A DNA stretch of 49,891 bases from an uncultured Microbulbifer sp. (GCF_947489355.1 NZ_CANLDD010000029.1:1-49891), one strand, 5' to 3'. Counted from the stretch's first letter, positions 1 to 6,399 are shown. Notes: a model not told the origin generated them from the letters alone. Made by a program: numbers and translations.

Positions 1-97
1 TTCGTGAACTGAACCTGACCTGACAGACCACCGTCAGAAAAACCGGTAACTGTCAGATCAAGTCTGAACTACTACATTTCATCTTTTTTAAAGATAT

Positions 98-430
98 TTA
101 CTTAGAGAAGCTGGCTCTTACCACTTCATGATTTGGGCTTAGCTCAACTTCAAAGGTTCGTACTTTACTTGCACTTCCTCTTTGGCCGGTAGGCGACGCC
201 GGATCTTCAAAAATCACAACGTAATTTTCTCCAAATTTATACAACGTACCTTTATAATTCTGAGTGCCAAGGTTACGCTTTTTTAGTTCATCCAGAGCGA
301 GCTTAAAGGCAACAAGCTGTTCTCCAGTCAAAGATATTTCTTTCTTCAACACACTAACCTCTTGGTCTGCTGCGACTATAGAACCGCTAATAAATAACGC
401 TACTATAGCCACCATTCGTACGACGTTCAT
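98..430 (-). CDS. Exported small protein, candidate immunity partner of displaced toxin tip 1
   Basis: A 110-residue protein with a Sec signal peptide: Arg-6 followed by a hydrophobic stretch, with cleavage likely after IVAA near residue 21. The mature part is about 88 residues with no family I recognise. Its ATG shares an ATGA overlap with the stop codon of the upstream toxin-tip reading frame (427-660). This is the same arrangement as the intact rhs gene and its downstream gene near 11970. Position, size and coupling suggest an immunity protein acting outside the cytoplasm. That role is inferred; the sequence shows only the signal peptide and the overlap. Confidence 0.7.
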   Translation of the reverse strand: MNVVRMVAIVALFISGSIVAADQEVSVLKKEISLTGEQLVAFKLALDELKKRNLGTQNYKGTLYKFGENYVVIFEDPASPTGQRGSASKVRTFEVELSPNHEVVRASFSK

Positions 431-660
431 GGGTTTAATATGTACTCCCGTTGACCAACCGGATCATAGGCCCTAAATACTCCGCTTGGGGTGCCCAAAT
501 ATCCACGATATGCAGCATTCGTACCTGCATCCGTCGCAATCCCTCTAAAATCTGTAGATGAGAAGTGGTCGGAATTAAAGTGATCCCTTAGTGGATTGCT
601 CGTTCTAATAATCTTTCCATTCGAGTTTATTATGGAATAATCCGCGTGCGTAGCCGAGTT
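427..660 (-). pseudogene. Orphan 3' end of an Rhs-type toxin tip (tip 1, DUF4329-like)
   Basis: An open minus-strand frame of about 78 codons that begins inside the truncated primase fragment and ends in TGA at 427-429. It has no start codon or secretion core of its own, so it is the detached 3' end of a larger toxin gene. The protein contains HFSSTDFRGI and later GYLGTPSGVFRAYDP. These resemble the end of JAB-like DUF4329 toxin domains, where a serine and an aspartate follow a His motif. The family call is from memory of the pattern and is tentative. The upstream half, with the expected HxHP motif, is missing. The exported gene at 98-430 overlaps its stop. Confidence 0.6.
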
Positions 661-1141
661 TAAAACGTTCGATCAGCTCACGGTCGCCGAGACCTCGGCT
701 TTGCAGGTAGTCCAGTGCTTCCGGGCTGGCCAGTAGTGTCTGGTGGTAATAGTCGATGACTTGGCGTAAATAGGTGGTGGGATTCCAGTTCGGCGGAGAG
801 TGCCGCAGGATTCGGGGCAGTAGCGGCGGCAGGTTTGGCAGCGGGGGTGGTGGATAAAGCGGCTAAGGCGGGAATGTCGTCACGGAGCTTTTCCACCGCG
901 TGGCGGAAGCTGACCTCACCCAGTCGATCACGCTGCCGCCAGTCTGGCAGGCGCCCAGGCAGTGCCACAGATTGCTCTTGGGGCTCACCACCAGCGAGGG
1001 AGTCTTATCGTCGTGGAAGGGACAGCGGCCTATCAGGTCCGCGCCGCGTTTCTTCAACTCGACGCCGAACTGCTCCACCAGCCGCTCCAGAGACACTTCC
1101 GCCTTGATCCGCTCGATCACCTCGTCCGCGATACGCGCCAT
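650..1141 (-). pseudogene. Truncated primase 5' fragment, unit 1 (CHC2 zinc finger only)
   Basis: Starts at ATG 1141 with MARIADEVIERIKAEVSLER and carries the zinc motif CPFH...HCLGAC. It is a close copy of the first ~165 codons of the intact primase at 7957-10899. About 14 bases are missing after the GSVIDWV codons near 915, which shifts the frame. A second small indel lies near 770. Similarity to the intact gene ends at the codons for ERFKLGY (about 650), where the reading frame of toxin tip 1 takes over. It has no TOPRIM or ATPase part and cannot be an active primase. It is a repeat copy left by rearrangement or insertion. Confidence 0.85.
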
Positions 1142-1159
1142 GCTTCCCCCGATTCGCCA

Positions 1160-1215
1160 AAAACCCGTCAATAGACTTTTAGATAGATTTAACTATAAAC
1201 TTATTGGTAGATTTT
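1160..1215. promoter_or_regulatory. Divergent control region of unit 1
   Basis: AT-rich gap between the minus-strand primase fragment and the plus-strand HTH gene. It holds the repeated heptamer TAGATTT at 1184-1190 and 1208-1214, 24 bases apart, plus the CCCGTCAA segment that matches CCTGTCAA of the other units. It probably contains the operator of the HTH protein and both promoters. No clear -10/-35 pair could be assigned. Confidence 0.4.
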
Positions 1216-1281
1216 AAGCAAGGCACATCCGCAGGGGGTCTTACAATGCCGGCACCTCATTCCTGGATCGGTTTACTGGAT

Positions 1282-1638
1282 ATGTCGGTCTTCTCCGAAC
1301 GGCTCAAGCTGCTGCGCTCCGCCCGCAATATCACCCAGGCCCGCCTGTCTGAACTGCTGGAAGTGGACCCCCGGGTCTACAACCGCTGGGAGAAGGGCTC
1401 CGCCGCCCCCCAGTTCGATACGGTGATCCGGATCGCCGATATCCTGCAGGTGAGCCTGGATGAGCTGGCGGGGCGCAAGGAACCGAGCGAGCCCAAGATC
1501 CACAACCCCGAGCTCTACAGTCTCTACCAGCAAGTAGATCACCTCTCCGACGAAGAACAACGGGCCCTGATCCTGGTGATCGACAGCCTTGTGAAGAAGT
1601 CGCAGATGAGCAAGGTCATCGGCAACAAGCGCGCCTGA
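1282..1638 (+). CDS. XRE/Cro-C1-type HTH transcriptional regulator (unit 1)
   Basis: A protein of about 118 residues beginning MSVFSERLKLLRSARNITQ. The frame is open further upstream to a TTG at 1204, but the ATG at 1282 places the start directly before the HTH domain as in related regulators. The helix-turn-helix spans roughly residues 5-60 (LSELLEVDPRVYNRWEKG is the recognition region). A helical tail follows that could dimerise. It is transcribed away from the primase fragment and ends 21 bases before a BrnT-like toxin gene, so the three genes may form one transcript. Likely role: repressor of the divergent promoters, as for element or phage repressors. Confidence 0.8.
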   Translation: MSVFSERLKLLRSARNITQARLSELLEVDPRVYNRWEKGSAAPQFDTVIRIADILQVSLDELAGRKEPSEPKIHNPELYSLYQQVDHLSDEEQRALILVIDSLVKKSQMSKVIGNKRA

Positions 1639-1659
1639 GCGCCGAGGAGAGGCTGAGGG

Positions 1660-1959
1660 ATGCAATATAATTTCGAGTGGGACCCGGCCAAGGCCCGCGG
1701 CAACCTGCGCAAGCATGGCGTCAGCTTCGAGCTGGCGAGCGAGGTGTTCCGGGACCCCATGGCCCTGACCATCTACGATGAGGACGACTCCAGCCACGAG
1801 GAAGACCGCTGGGTTACCCTCGGGCAGGTCAACGGGCAGCATTACCTGGTGGTGGTACATACTTACCGCCAGCAACAGGCGGACGATGCGGTGGTGATCC
1901 GCCTGATCTCCGCCAGGCACGCCACCAGACACGAGATGACGCAGTATCAGAACGGGTGA
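1660..1959 (+). CDS. brnT: BrnT-like toxin (DUF497 family)
   Basis: A 99-residue protein opening with MQYNFEWDPAKARGNLRKHG, the typical BrnT/DUF497 start, with VSFELASEVFRDP and a C-terminal ISARHATRHE motif. BrnT proteins are RelE-fold ribonucleases of type II toxin-antitoxin systems; the conserved basic and His residues near the end are present here. An AGGAGAGG Shine-Dalgarno lies just upstream of ATG 1660. The stop overlaps the start of the following antitoxin gene, the usual coupled order toxin then antitoxin. It lies inside the primase/HTH repeat array and is probably cargo or a stabilising module. It looks intact. Confidence 0.85.
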   Translation: MQYNFEWDPAKARGNLRKHGVSFELASEVFRDPMALTIYDEDDSSHEEDRWVTLGQVNGQHYLVVVHTYRQQQADDAVVIRLISARHATRHEMTQYQNG

Positions 1960-2165
1960 ACAGCATGCGTGACGAGTACGATTTTTCCAAAGGTAAGCGC
2001 GGCAAGTTCTACGATGCCGGCGCCAAGATGCATCTGCCCCTCTACCTCGATGCCGAGGTGCTGGATTATTTCTCGGCCAGAGCCAAGGCCAAGGGGGTTG
2101 AGCTCAATGTCCTGGTCAATGACCTGCTCAAGAAGGACATTGCGCTGATTGAAGGGGTTAAATAA
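1956..2165 (+). CDS. brnA: BrnA-like antitoxin
   Basis: About 69 residues from a GTG at 1956 that overlaps the toxin stop (GTGA); an in-frame ATG at 1965 is an alternative start. The N-terminal half (YDFSKGKRGKFY) resembles the toxin-binding part of BrnA/COG3514-like antitoxins. The C-terminal half (LYLDAEVLDYFSARAKAKG) has the ribbon-helix-helix look used for DNA binding and autoregulation. It follows a BrnT-like toxin, which supports the pairing. A strong hairpin terminator follows directly. Confidence 0.8.
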   Translation: MNSMRDEYDFSKGKRGKFYDAGAKMHLPLYLDAEVLDYFSARAKAKGVELNVLVNDLLKKDIALIEGVK

Positions 2166-2166
2166 C

Positions 2167-2200
2167 AAGCCCCGGCAGATGGCTCTGCCGGGGCTTTTCC
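2167..2200. terminator. Rho-independent terminator after brnTA
   Basis: Near-perfect stem of 12 bases (AAGCCCCGGCAG pairing with CTGCCGGGGCTT) around a six-base loop, followed by TTTT on the plus strand. It also marks the point where the unit 2 primase fragment is cut off. A related hairpin follows the next HTH gene (2968-2999). Confidence 0.85.
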
Positions 2201-2202
2201 CC

Positions 2203-2435
2203 TGCGTTTTTATCACCCAGTCGATCACGCTGCCAGCCGCACCGCAACCAAAGCAGTGATATAGGTTGGTCTTGGGGCTAATGGCCAGCGAGGGGGTCTT
2301 GTCGTTGTGGAAGGGGCAGCGGCCCACCTTGTCTTTGCCGTGGCGCGCAAGCTCAACACCGTAGGCTTCCACCAGCCGCTCTAGGGACACTTCCGCCTTG
2401 ATTCGCTCGATCTCCTCGCCTGCGATGCGCGCCAT
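2203..2435 (-). pseudogene. Truncated primase 5' fragment, unit 2
   Basis: Begins at ATG 2435 with MARIAGEEIERIKAEVSLER and encodes only the CHC2 zinc finger, ending at VIKTQG where the brnTA terminator sequence starts. It is the most divergent of the four copies. Its zinc motif is CPFH...CFGC, the canonical two-residue spacing, whereas the other three copies read HCLGAC with three residues between the cysteines. It therefore derives from a different lineage of element than its neighbours. The remaining frame beyond VIKTQG is chance translation of the terminator and brnA antisense strand. Confidence 0.85.
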
Positions 2436-2488
2436 AGCTGCTCCCCCACTTGGCTAAAACCTTGTCAACCCCAAAAGAGTAAAAATAA

Positions 2489-2520
2489 CCCTGTTGCAGG
2501 GTACTCTGTTTTAGGGTACT
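2489..2520. promoter_or_regulatory. Operator-like repeats upstream of unit 2 HTH gene
   Basis: Direct repeat AGGGTACT at 2498-2505 and 2513-2520 (15-base period), next to the small inverted repeat CCCTG-TTG-CAGGG (2489-2501). It lies between the divergent primase fragment and the HTH gene. A TTGACA hexamer on the minus strand sits at its edge. It is a probable binding site for the HTH protein encoded at 2554. The sequence is unlike the corresponding regions of units 1, 3 and 4. Confidence 0.5.
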
Positions 2521-2553
2521 GTCAACTCCAGCCTAAAACCCGGGGGATATCCT

Positions 2554-2946
2554 ATGGCGGTCAATCAAAAGTGGGTTCATAGCATGACGCCAGAGGATAA
2601 GCAGTTTTACCGGGCACTGGGGCAAAGAATCTCCCAATATCGGAAGGATCAGGGGTTAACTCAGGTTCAACTTGCCGAGATATTGGGGATCGCTCAGCAG
2701 ACCATGGCGCACTATGAAGGTGGTAACTTGCGGGTTGCCGTATCCCTGCTGAGGCCATTGGCCACGACACTAGGAGCATCTTTCGAGGAACTGATTGAAG
2801 GTTCTGCATCGGCAGTTAAAAAGAAGCGCGGCCCAGCCTCCACACTACAGCGCCAGATTGAACAGATTGGCTTGATGCCTCGAAGCAAACAAAGGTTTAT
2901 TTCAGAGATGCTGGAGGCACTGATTAAGCAGCAACAGGCTTCTTGA
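2554..2946 (+). CDS. XRE/Cro-C1-type HTH transcriptional regulator (unit 2)
   Basis: A 130-residue protein preceded by a GGGGG stretch about 8 bases before the ATG. The HTH domain covers about residues 17-75 (LGQRISQYRKDQGLTQVQLA, then GIAQQTMAHYEGG as recognition helix). A basic linker KKKRGPAS and a helical C-terminal part (LMPRSKQRFISEMLEALI) follow. That tail is shared with the unit 3 regulator (LPRSEQKLVSEMLDAII), so the two are related, while their operators differ. It is divergent from the unit 2 primase fragment and probably controls that promoter region. Confidence 0.85.
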   Translation: MAVNQKWVHSMTPEDKQFYRALGQRISQYRKDQGLTQVQLAEILGIAQQTMAHYEGGNLRVAVSLLRPLATTLGASFEELIEGSASAVKKKRGPASTLQRQIEQIGLMPRSKQRFISEMLEALIKQQQAS

Positions 2947-2967
2947 CAAGCCTCTTCTCAGAATATC

Positions 2968-2999
2968 AAAGCCCCGGTAGATTGCTCTGCCGGGATCTT
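2968..2999. terminator. Hairpin terminator after unit 2 HTH gene
   Basis: Imperfect stem (CCCCGGTAG pairing with CTCTGCCGGG) preceded by AAAG and followed by ATCTT. It is clearly related to the terminator at 2167-2200, with several substitutions. Confidence 0.65.
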
Positions 3000-3077
3000 A
3001 ATACTGTTAACTGACGGAAAAGAGGGTTATTGCTAGAAGTTGCAATAGGTGCCCCGATAGCTGACTCTTCCAAAGCT

Positions 3078-3278
3078 TTACATAAACTTTCTTTTTTTGG
3101 CTACAAAAAAAATTATGCTAGAGATTACCCATACCACCAAAATTACGAGAGGAATCCAGCCGAACCTTCCCAACTCAACTCTAAAAAAATAGGTTGAATA
3201 CGCTACCAGCCCAAAAAAACCACTTAAGAAAAATCGATATGAAAAAAGCTCTTTTAAATAAAGTAATACAGGTTTCAT
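3078..3278 (-). CDS. Small two-helix membrane protein, candidate immunity protein 3
   Basis: A 66-residue protein with two predicted membrane segments (about residues 15-33 and 40-59) and a basic tail ending KKRKFM. The region is AT-rich compared with the flanking primase and HTH genes. Its ATG lies five bases after the stop of a short toxin-tip-like frame (3284-3371). This repeats the tip-then-immunity order seen at 427/430 and 11970/11973. A membrane immunity protein against an envelope-acting toxin would fit, but no homology was recognised. Confidence 0.55.
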   Translation of the reverse strand: MKPVLLYLKELFSYRFFLSGFFGLVAYSTYFFRVELGRFGWIPLVILVVWVISSIIFFVAKKRKFM

Positions 3279-3283
3279 AATAA

Positions 3284-3371
3284 TTAAAACCCCGGTGGAC
3301 CTTGCTGCCTTCTAACGATAGCCCCCTCACCATTAACTATAGTTTGCGTAATAATAAGATTGTCAAGACCA
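3284..3371 (-). pseudogene. Orphan 3' end of a toxin tip (tip 3)
   Basis: Minus-strand frame of about 29 codons reading SGLDNLIITQTIVNGEG and ending GPPGF before TAA at 3284-3286. It starts at the very point where the unit 3 primase fragment reaches its stop (CTCGGCTAG). It is followed after five bases by the small membrane-protein gene. Interpreted as the last residues of a displaced toxin because of its position; the sequence is too short for a family call. Confidence 0.45.
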
Positions 3372-3863
3372 CTAGCCGAGTTTAAAACGCTCGATCAGTT
3401 CGCGGTTGCCGATCCCCCGGCTTTGCAAATAGTCCAGCGCTTCGGGGCTGGCCAGCAGGGTCTGGTGGTAATAGTCGATCACCTGGTCCAGCAACTGGTG
3501 GGATTCCAAGTCGGCGGAAAGTGCAGAGGGGTTCGGGGCAGTAGTGGCGGCGGGTGGTGTGGGTGAGGCGGCTAAGGCGGGAATGTCTTTACGGAGCGTT
3601 TCCACCGCGTGGCGGAAGCTGACCTTTTGGGTTTTTATCACCCAGTCGATCACGCTGCCGCCCGTCTGGCAGGCGCCCAGGCAGTGCCAGAGGTTACTTT
3701 TGGGGCTAACCACCAGCGAGGGGGTCTTGTCATCGTGAAAGGGGCAGTGGCCTATCAGGTCGGCACCATGCTTTTTAAGCGCGATGCCGTAGGATTCCAC
3801 CAGCCTCTGCAATGACACCTCTATTTTAATGCGTTCGATTACCTCGTCTGCAATGCGTGCCAT
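3372..3863 (-). pseudogene. Truncated primase 5' fragment, unit 3
   Basis: The best-preserved of the truncated copies. One open frame of 163 codons from ATG 3863 (MARIADEVIERIKIEVSLQR) through the CHC2 zinc motif CPFH...HCLGAC to ELIERFKLG, then an immediate TAG. The intact primase continues at the same point with YANRTL. The break lies within a few bases of the break in unit 1. It could still be translated into a zinc-finger-only protein that might act as a decoy or regulator, but there is no direct evidence of function. The leader TTGACAGGATTTTG before the ATG is conserved in units 1, 3 and 4. Confidence 0.85.
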
Positions 3864-3926
3864 GGTGTTTTCCCCATTTTGGCCAAAATCCTGTCAAGAG
3901 GTTTTGCAAAAAAATAATCTGGAGGC

Positions 3927-3954
3927 ATAATACTCCCATTAGAAGTATTTGCAA
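3927..3954 (-). promoter_or_regulatory. Promoter with embedded operator for the unit 3 primase copy
   Basis: On the minus strand TTGCAA (3949-3954) and TATTAT (3927-3932) are separated by 16 bases and look like a -35/-10 pair. An inverted repeat ATACT-N9-AGTAT (3930-3948) fills the spacer, the place where a repressor would block polymerase. The adjacent divergent HTH gene is the obvious candidate regulator. Confidence 0.55.
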
Positions 3955-4025
3955 CAACCACCCAAAACACTACTAAAACGAGGGGTAGGCTTATATCATC
4001 AGCGACTGACCATGAACTCGCCAAA

Positions 4026-4400
4026 ATGATTGAAGACGACCAGGTATTCCTTAAACAGCTCGGCCAGCGTATCGCCGGCCTCCGCAAGGAGTTGTGTATT
4101 ACTCAGGTGCAGTTGGCGGAGTACCTGGGGATCTCCCAGCAGTACATGCAGGCTTTCGAGGTGGGGCGACGTAAGGTGTCCGTCTCAATGCTGCCGAAGC
4201 TGTCCACTTTGTTTGGTATATCTGTGGATACGCTGGTGGGGATGGAAGATAAGCCAACGAAGCGCGGCCCAGCGCCCAAACTGCTGCGGCAGGTGGAGCA
4301 GATACGACAACTGCCTCGTTCTGAGCAGAAACTGGTCTCTGAGATGCTGGACGCGATTATCCAGAAGAATAAGTCGAAGCGCTGGAACAGGGCAAGTTAG
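4026..4400 (+). CDS. XRE/Cro-C1-type HTH transcriptional regulator (unit 3)
   Basis: A 124-residue protein with an HTH at about residues 8-66 (LGQRIAGLRKELCITQVQLA, recognition helix around GISQQYMQAFEVG), a linker KPTKRGPAPK and a helical tail. It resembles the unit 2 regulator over its whole length, including the tail. The gene is read away from the unit 3 primase copy. The operator-like inverted repeat at 3930-3948 lies in the divergent gap. Probably a repressor that sets the expression of its own element. No terminator hairpin was found behind it. Confidence 0.85.
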   Translation: MIEDDQVFLKQLGQRIAGLRKELCITQVQLAEYLGISQQYMQAFEVGRRKVSVSMLPKLSTLFGISVDTLVGMEDKPTKRGPAPKLLRQVEQIRQLPRSEQKLVSEMLDAIIQKNKSKRWNRAS

Positions 4401-4507
4401 CAAACTGGATGAGTGTAGTGTTCGCGAAGGGAAGCGACTGGGCAGACGCCGGGTTGTGATTGCAGCTTGAGGCACTTCATCTCACGACTGGGGATGCAGC
4501 CTCCAGT

Positions 4508-5030
4508 CTAGCGACTAAAGTGAGTTGCACCTCCAGTTACTAACCCACGGTACGTTACCATGTCTCCATCTGAAAATGCTCTCGGCACTGCTTTAATACG
4601 ATTTATCCCCCGTCCACTGCTAACTAAGGGGTGAAAATGATCTAACGCGATCAGAGGCGTATTTACATTCAGGTTTAATAAGTGCGTTTTACTCCAAGCG
4701 ATCCAACTGGAGCTGCCACTGGTCACAATATTCGAATTGTAGTATAGGGTTTGACCGTCGATTGTTTGCGAAACCGTAATCCCCCCATATTCTAACCTAG
4801 GGTTACCGGCATCTTTTGCAGCCATAATATCTGTATTCAATGCCTCTCTAGCTGAACCAGAATCTAAGAAGGACTCATCAAAATTTATTTCTGGTCGAAC
4901 AACTCTTGGATCACTCGCATCAGTTGGTGGAGCATCCCCACCACACTCACCAGTAACTAAAACATTGTCACCGTTACCCATCGAACTCACAACCGCCGCA
5001 AACGCAACCGTTGCGGCGCCATTTGAGAAG
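4508..5030 (-). pseudogene. Displaced Rhs toxin tip 2 (JAB/DUF4329-like)
   Basis: An open frame of roughly 170 codons without its own Rhs core. Its first residues, FSNGAATVAFAAVVS (about 4983-5027), match FANGAATAAFAAIVS just before the tip of the intact Rhs protein (near 12525). This is therefore a tip cut off at the usual core/tip border. Internally it has DHFHP followed by AFSDGD, an HxHP...SxxD arrangement like the metal site of JAB/DUF4329 toxin domains. No immunity gene follows; the next gene to the left is the opposite-strand HTH. An ATG at 4990 exists, but no secretion signal, so it is probably a silent reservoir tip. Confidence 0.7.
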
Positions 5031-5067
5031 ATGGGTGCGCCTGACGTGCAGTCGTAGTGCGGAAGCG

Positions 5068-5156
5068 ATTTTCCCTTGAGGGATCAAGCGCTTGCAGCAA
5101 TTTTTCCCTGTCAAAGATCGACCTTACCAAAAAATTTCCCTTGAGGCACTTTTTTG
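5068..5156. repeat. Short repeated motifs at the left end of the mobile block
   Basis: Three similar motifs lie within 90 bases: TTTTCCCTTGAGGG (from about 5070), TTTTTCCCTGTCAAAG (from about 5102) and ATTTCCCTTGAGGC (from about 5139). They sit between the border of toxin tip 2 and the first element gene. Such clustered short repeats are typical of arm-type recombinase binding sites. CTGTCAA recurs in the primase leaders of units 3 and 4. Function is inferred. Confidence 0.4.
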
Positions 5157-5176
5157 CCCGCAAGCGATTAAAGCGG

Positions 5177-5195
5177 AGGGGCCTGGCCCCTCCTG
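5177..5195. terminator. Possible terminator hairpin after the 5204 gene
   Basis: Perfect GGAGGGGC / GCCCCTCC stem with a three-base loop directly downstream of the minus-strand gene at 5204-5488. There is no T-run behind it on that strand, so termination is uncertain. Confidence 0.4.
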
Positions 5196-5203
5196 TTTGG
5201 CGG

Positions 5204-5488
5204 CTAAAACGGTGGTGCCGCTTCTTCGATGGCTTCGATCAGATGCCAGTATTCCTGCCTCAAGTGCTTGACGTAGAGCTGCCTTTCAATATTCAGGCGC
5301 TCCCAGGCTTCGATAACGTCCCAGTCTTGCGGCAGATATTCCATGCGCTCCAGTACGAAGGCAGCGGCAATCTGCTCACTGGTACTGGCGCCGTTTGTTT
5401 CGGTACAGAGCAAGCTGTAGGCGGTGTTAAGGATTTTGTCTAAGGGATGCGGCAACTGGTTTATTTGATCTTGGAGTTTCTGTTGCAT
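5204..5488 (-). CDS. Small hypothetical protein, cassette gene 1
   Basis: About 94 residues from the ATG at 5488, which has AGGAG eight bases upstream; the ATG at 5494 lies too close to that site. The protein is acidic and helical (KILNTAYSLLCTE, AAAFVLERMEYLPQDWDVI) with a negatively charged end EAIEEAAPPF. No family was recognised. It is preceded by a large palindrome (5517-5669) and is the last gene in the mobile block before toxin tip 2. Together with the 5800-6039 gene it forms a series of small genes separated by structured spacers. Confidence 0.65.
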   Translation of the reverse strand: MQQKLQDQINQLPHPLDKILNTAYSLLCTETNGASTSEQIAAAFVLERMEYLPQDWDVIEAWERLNIERQLYVKHLRQEYWHLIEAIEEAAPPF

Positions 5489-5516
5489 AGCCATTTCTCC
5501 TGAGTGGCTGTTGTGT

Positions 5517-5669
5517 GGGCTCCGGGCACAACCTCGCGCGCAGACCTGTCAAGGCTGCGTAGCGTCTTTTGCGCAGCACCGCGCAGCGGCTTGGCCTTTA
5601 CAGGTTGAGCACGGGGTTATGCTGAGGAGACACACAGCAGACACGGGGTTTCCCGGTGGCACGGAGCCC
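5517..5669. repeat. Large imperfect palindrome A (attC-like)
   Basis: Outer arms GGGCTCCG (5517-5524) and CGGAGCCC (5662-5669) and inner arms ACCTGTCAAGGC (5544-5555) and GCCTTTACAGGT (5594-5605) fold into a long interrupted hairpin with a T-rich tip. Between the arms lie GCACAAC (5526-5532) and GTTATGC (5616-5622). Each matches six of seven positions of the integron core motifs RYYYAAC and GTTRRRY, in the correct order. It separates the genes at 5204 and 5800. It has a diverged second copy at 6073-6198. Function (recombination site, leader RNA or replication structure) is not proven. Confidence 0.6.
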
Positions 5670-5799
5670 AAGGTAAACAGCGTTCGCGGCTTGCCGCGGC
5701 CTTAGCTTGAGCGTGGCGCTGGAAGGTGGGATGGGCAGCATGCGAGTAGTGGACGCCGCAGCGCCCACTGGGTAAGCCGCTGTGAAGCGACTTGAGCCA

Positions 5800-6039
5800 T
5801 TACTTGCCGTACTGTGCCCGGTAGTAATTGTGCGCGTCACAGTCGGCTACCAGCCCCATCATGTCCAGCATTTGACGCTCCCAGGCGCCCGGCCTGCGCG
5901 ATCCATCGGCCACTTTGGTCATGACATAGCGGATCAGGGATTCAACGCTGTCCATTTGCTCTATTGCGCCATATTGCTGGTGCAGCTCAATTAGGTATTC
6001 CAGCTCTTTCAGTATTTCGGGGTTTATGGTGATGTGCAT
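5800..6039 (-). CDS. Small hypothetical protein, cassette gene 2
   Basis: A 79-residue protein starting at ATG 6039 with AAGGG nine bases upstream; the frame is open further but the upstream translation is low-complexity and unlikely. The sequence MHITINPEILKELEYLIELH followed by VESLIRYVMTKVADGSRRPG resembles a small ribbon-helix-helix-like DNA-binding protein, but this is only a structural impression. It lies between palindromes A and B. The 130-base gap to palindrome A and the GC-rich spacer to the integrase show no other gene. Confidence 0.6.
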   Translation of the reverse strand: MHITINPEILKELEYLIELHQQYGAIEQMDSVESLIRYVMTKVADGSRRPGAWERQMLDMMGLVADCDAHNYYRAQYGK

Positions 6040-6072
6040 GGGGTTTACCCTTTTGCTGATACAGTCCTCGGA

Positions 6073-6198
6073 GTGAGCACCGTTTGCCCTTCCCAGGAAC
6101 GTCGCGCACAGCACCGTCAAGGGTCGCGTTTTTTGCGACTTGCCTTGCCCTTGACGGTGTGAGCACGTCGTTACAATGGGAGGGCAAACAGTGCTCAC
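6073..6198. repeat. Large imperfect palindrome B (attC-like)
   Basis: A 126-base structure. Outer arms at 6073-6095 and 6177-6198 pair over about 21 positions (GTGAGCAC...CTTCCCA against TGGGAGGG...GTGCTCAC). Inner arms CACCGTCAAGGG (6112-6123) and CCCTTGACGGTG (6148-6159) pair perfectly. A GTCGC-TTTTTT-GCGAC hairpin lies inside. AAC (6098-6100) and GTT (6170-6172) sit at the positions equivalent to those in palindrome A, although the surrounding heptamers fit the integron consensus less well. Shared blocks GTCAAGG and TGAGCACG show that A and B are homologous. Confidence 0.65.
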
Positions 6199-6399
6199 GG
6201 TTTTTTGTGTGGCACTCCGGCGCGGCGGTGGATGGTGGCAAGGACGCCGGGCTTTATTCCGCGCATACTGGATAAACCCACTACGCAGTGAGCCCCCTTG
6301 GGGGCGCGCCGACAGGCGGGGGGTAAACACCATGGGACCAGCCCGACCTGCCCGCTTAAAGACTTTACGCGGGCACGGCGTTTATTGGGGCCAGCGGCC

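Noticed and set aside
1273..1932. 219-codon minus-strand frame opposite the HTH and BrnT genes
   Set aside because: Both genes on the other strand have clear family matches; this frame has no recognisable domain.
3372..3863. Functional small zinc-finger protein
   Set aside because: The frame is open, but it ends exactly where the other fragment breaks and has no independent function known, so it is listed as a truncated copy.
5517..6198. True class 1-type integron
   Set aside because: The recombinase lacks the IntI-specific insert, palindrome B fits the core consensus poorly, and there are only two gene/palindrome pairs. Kept only as attC-like.
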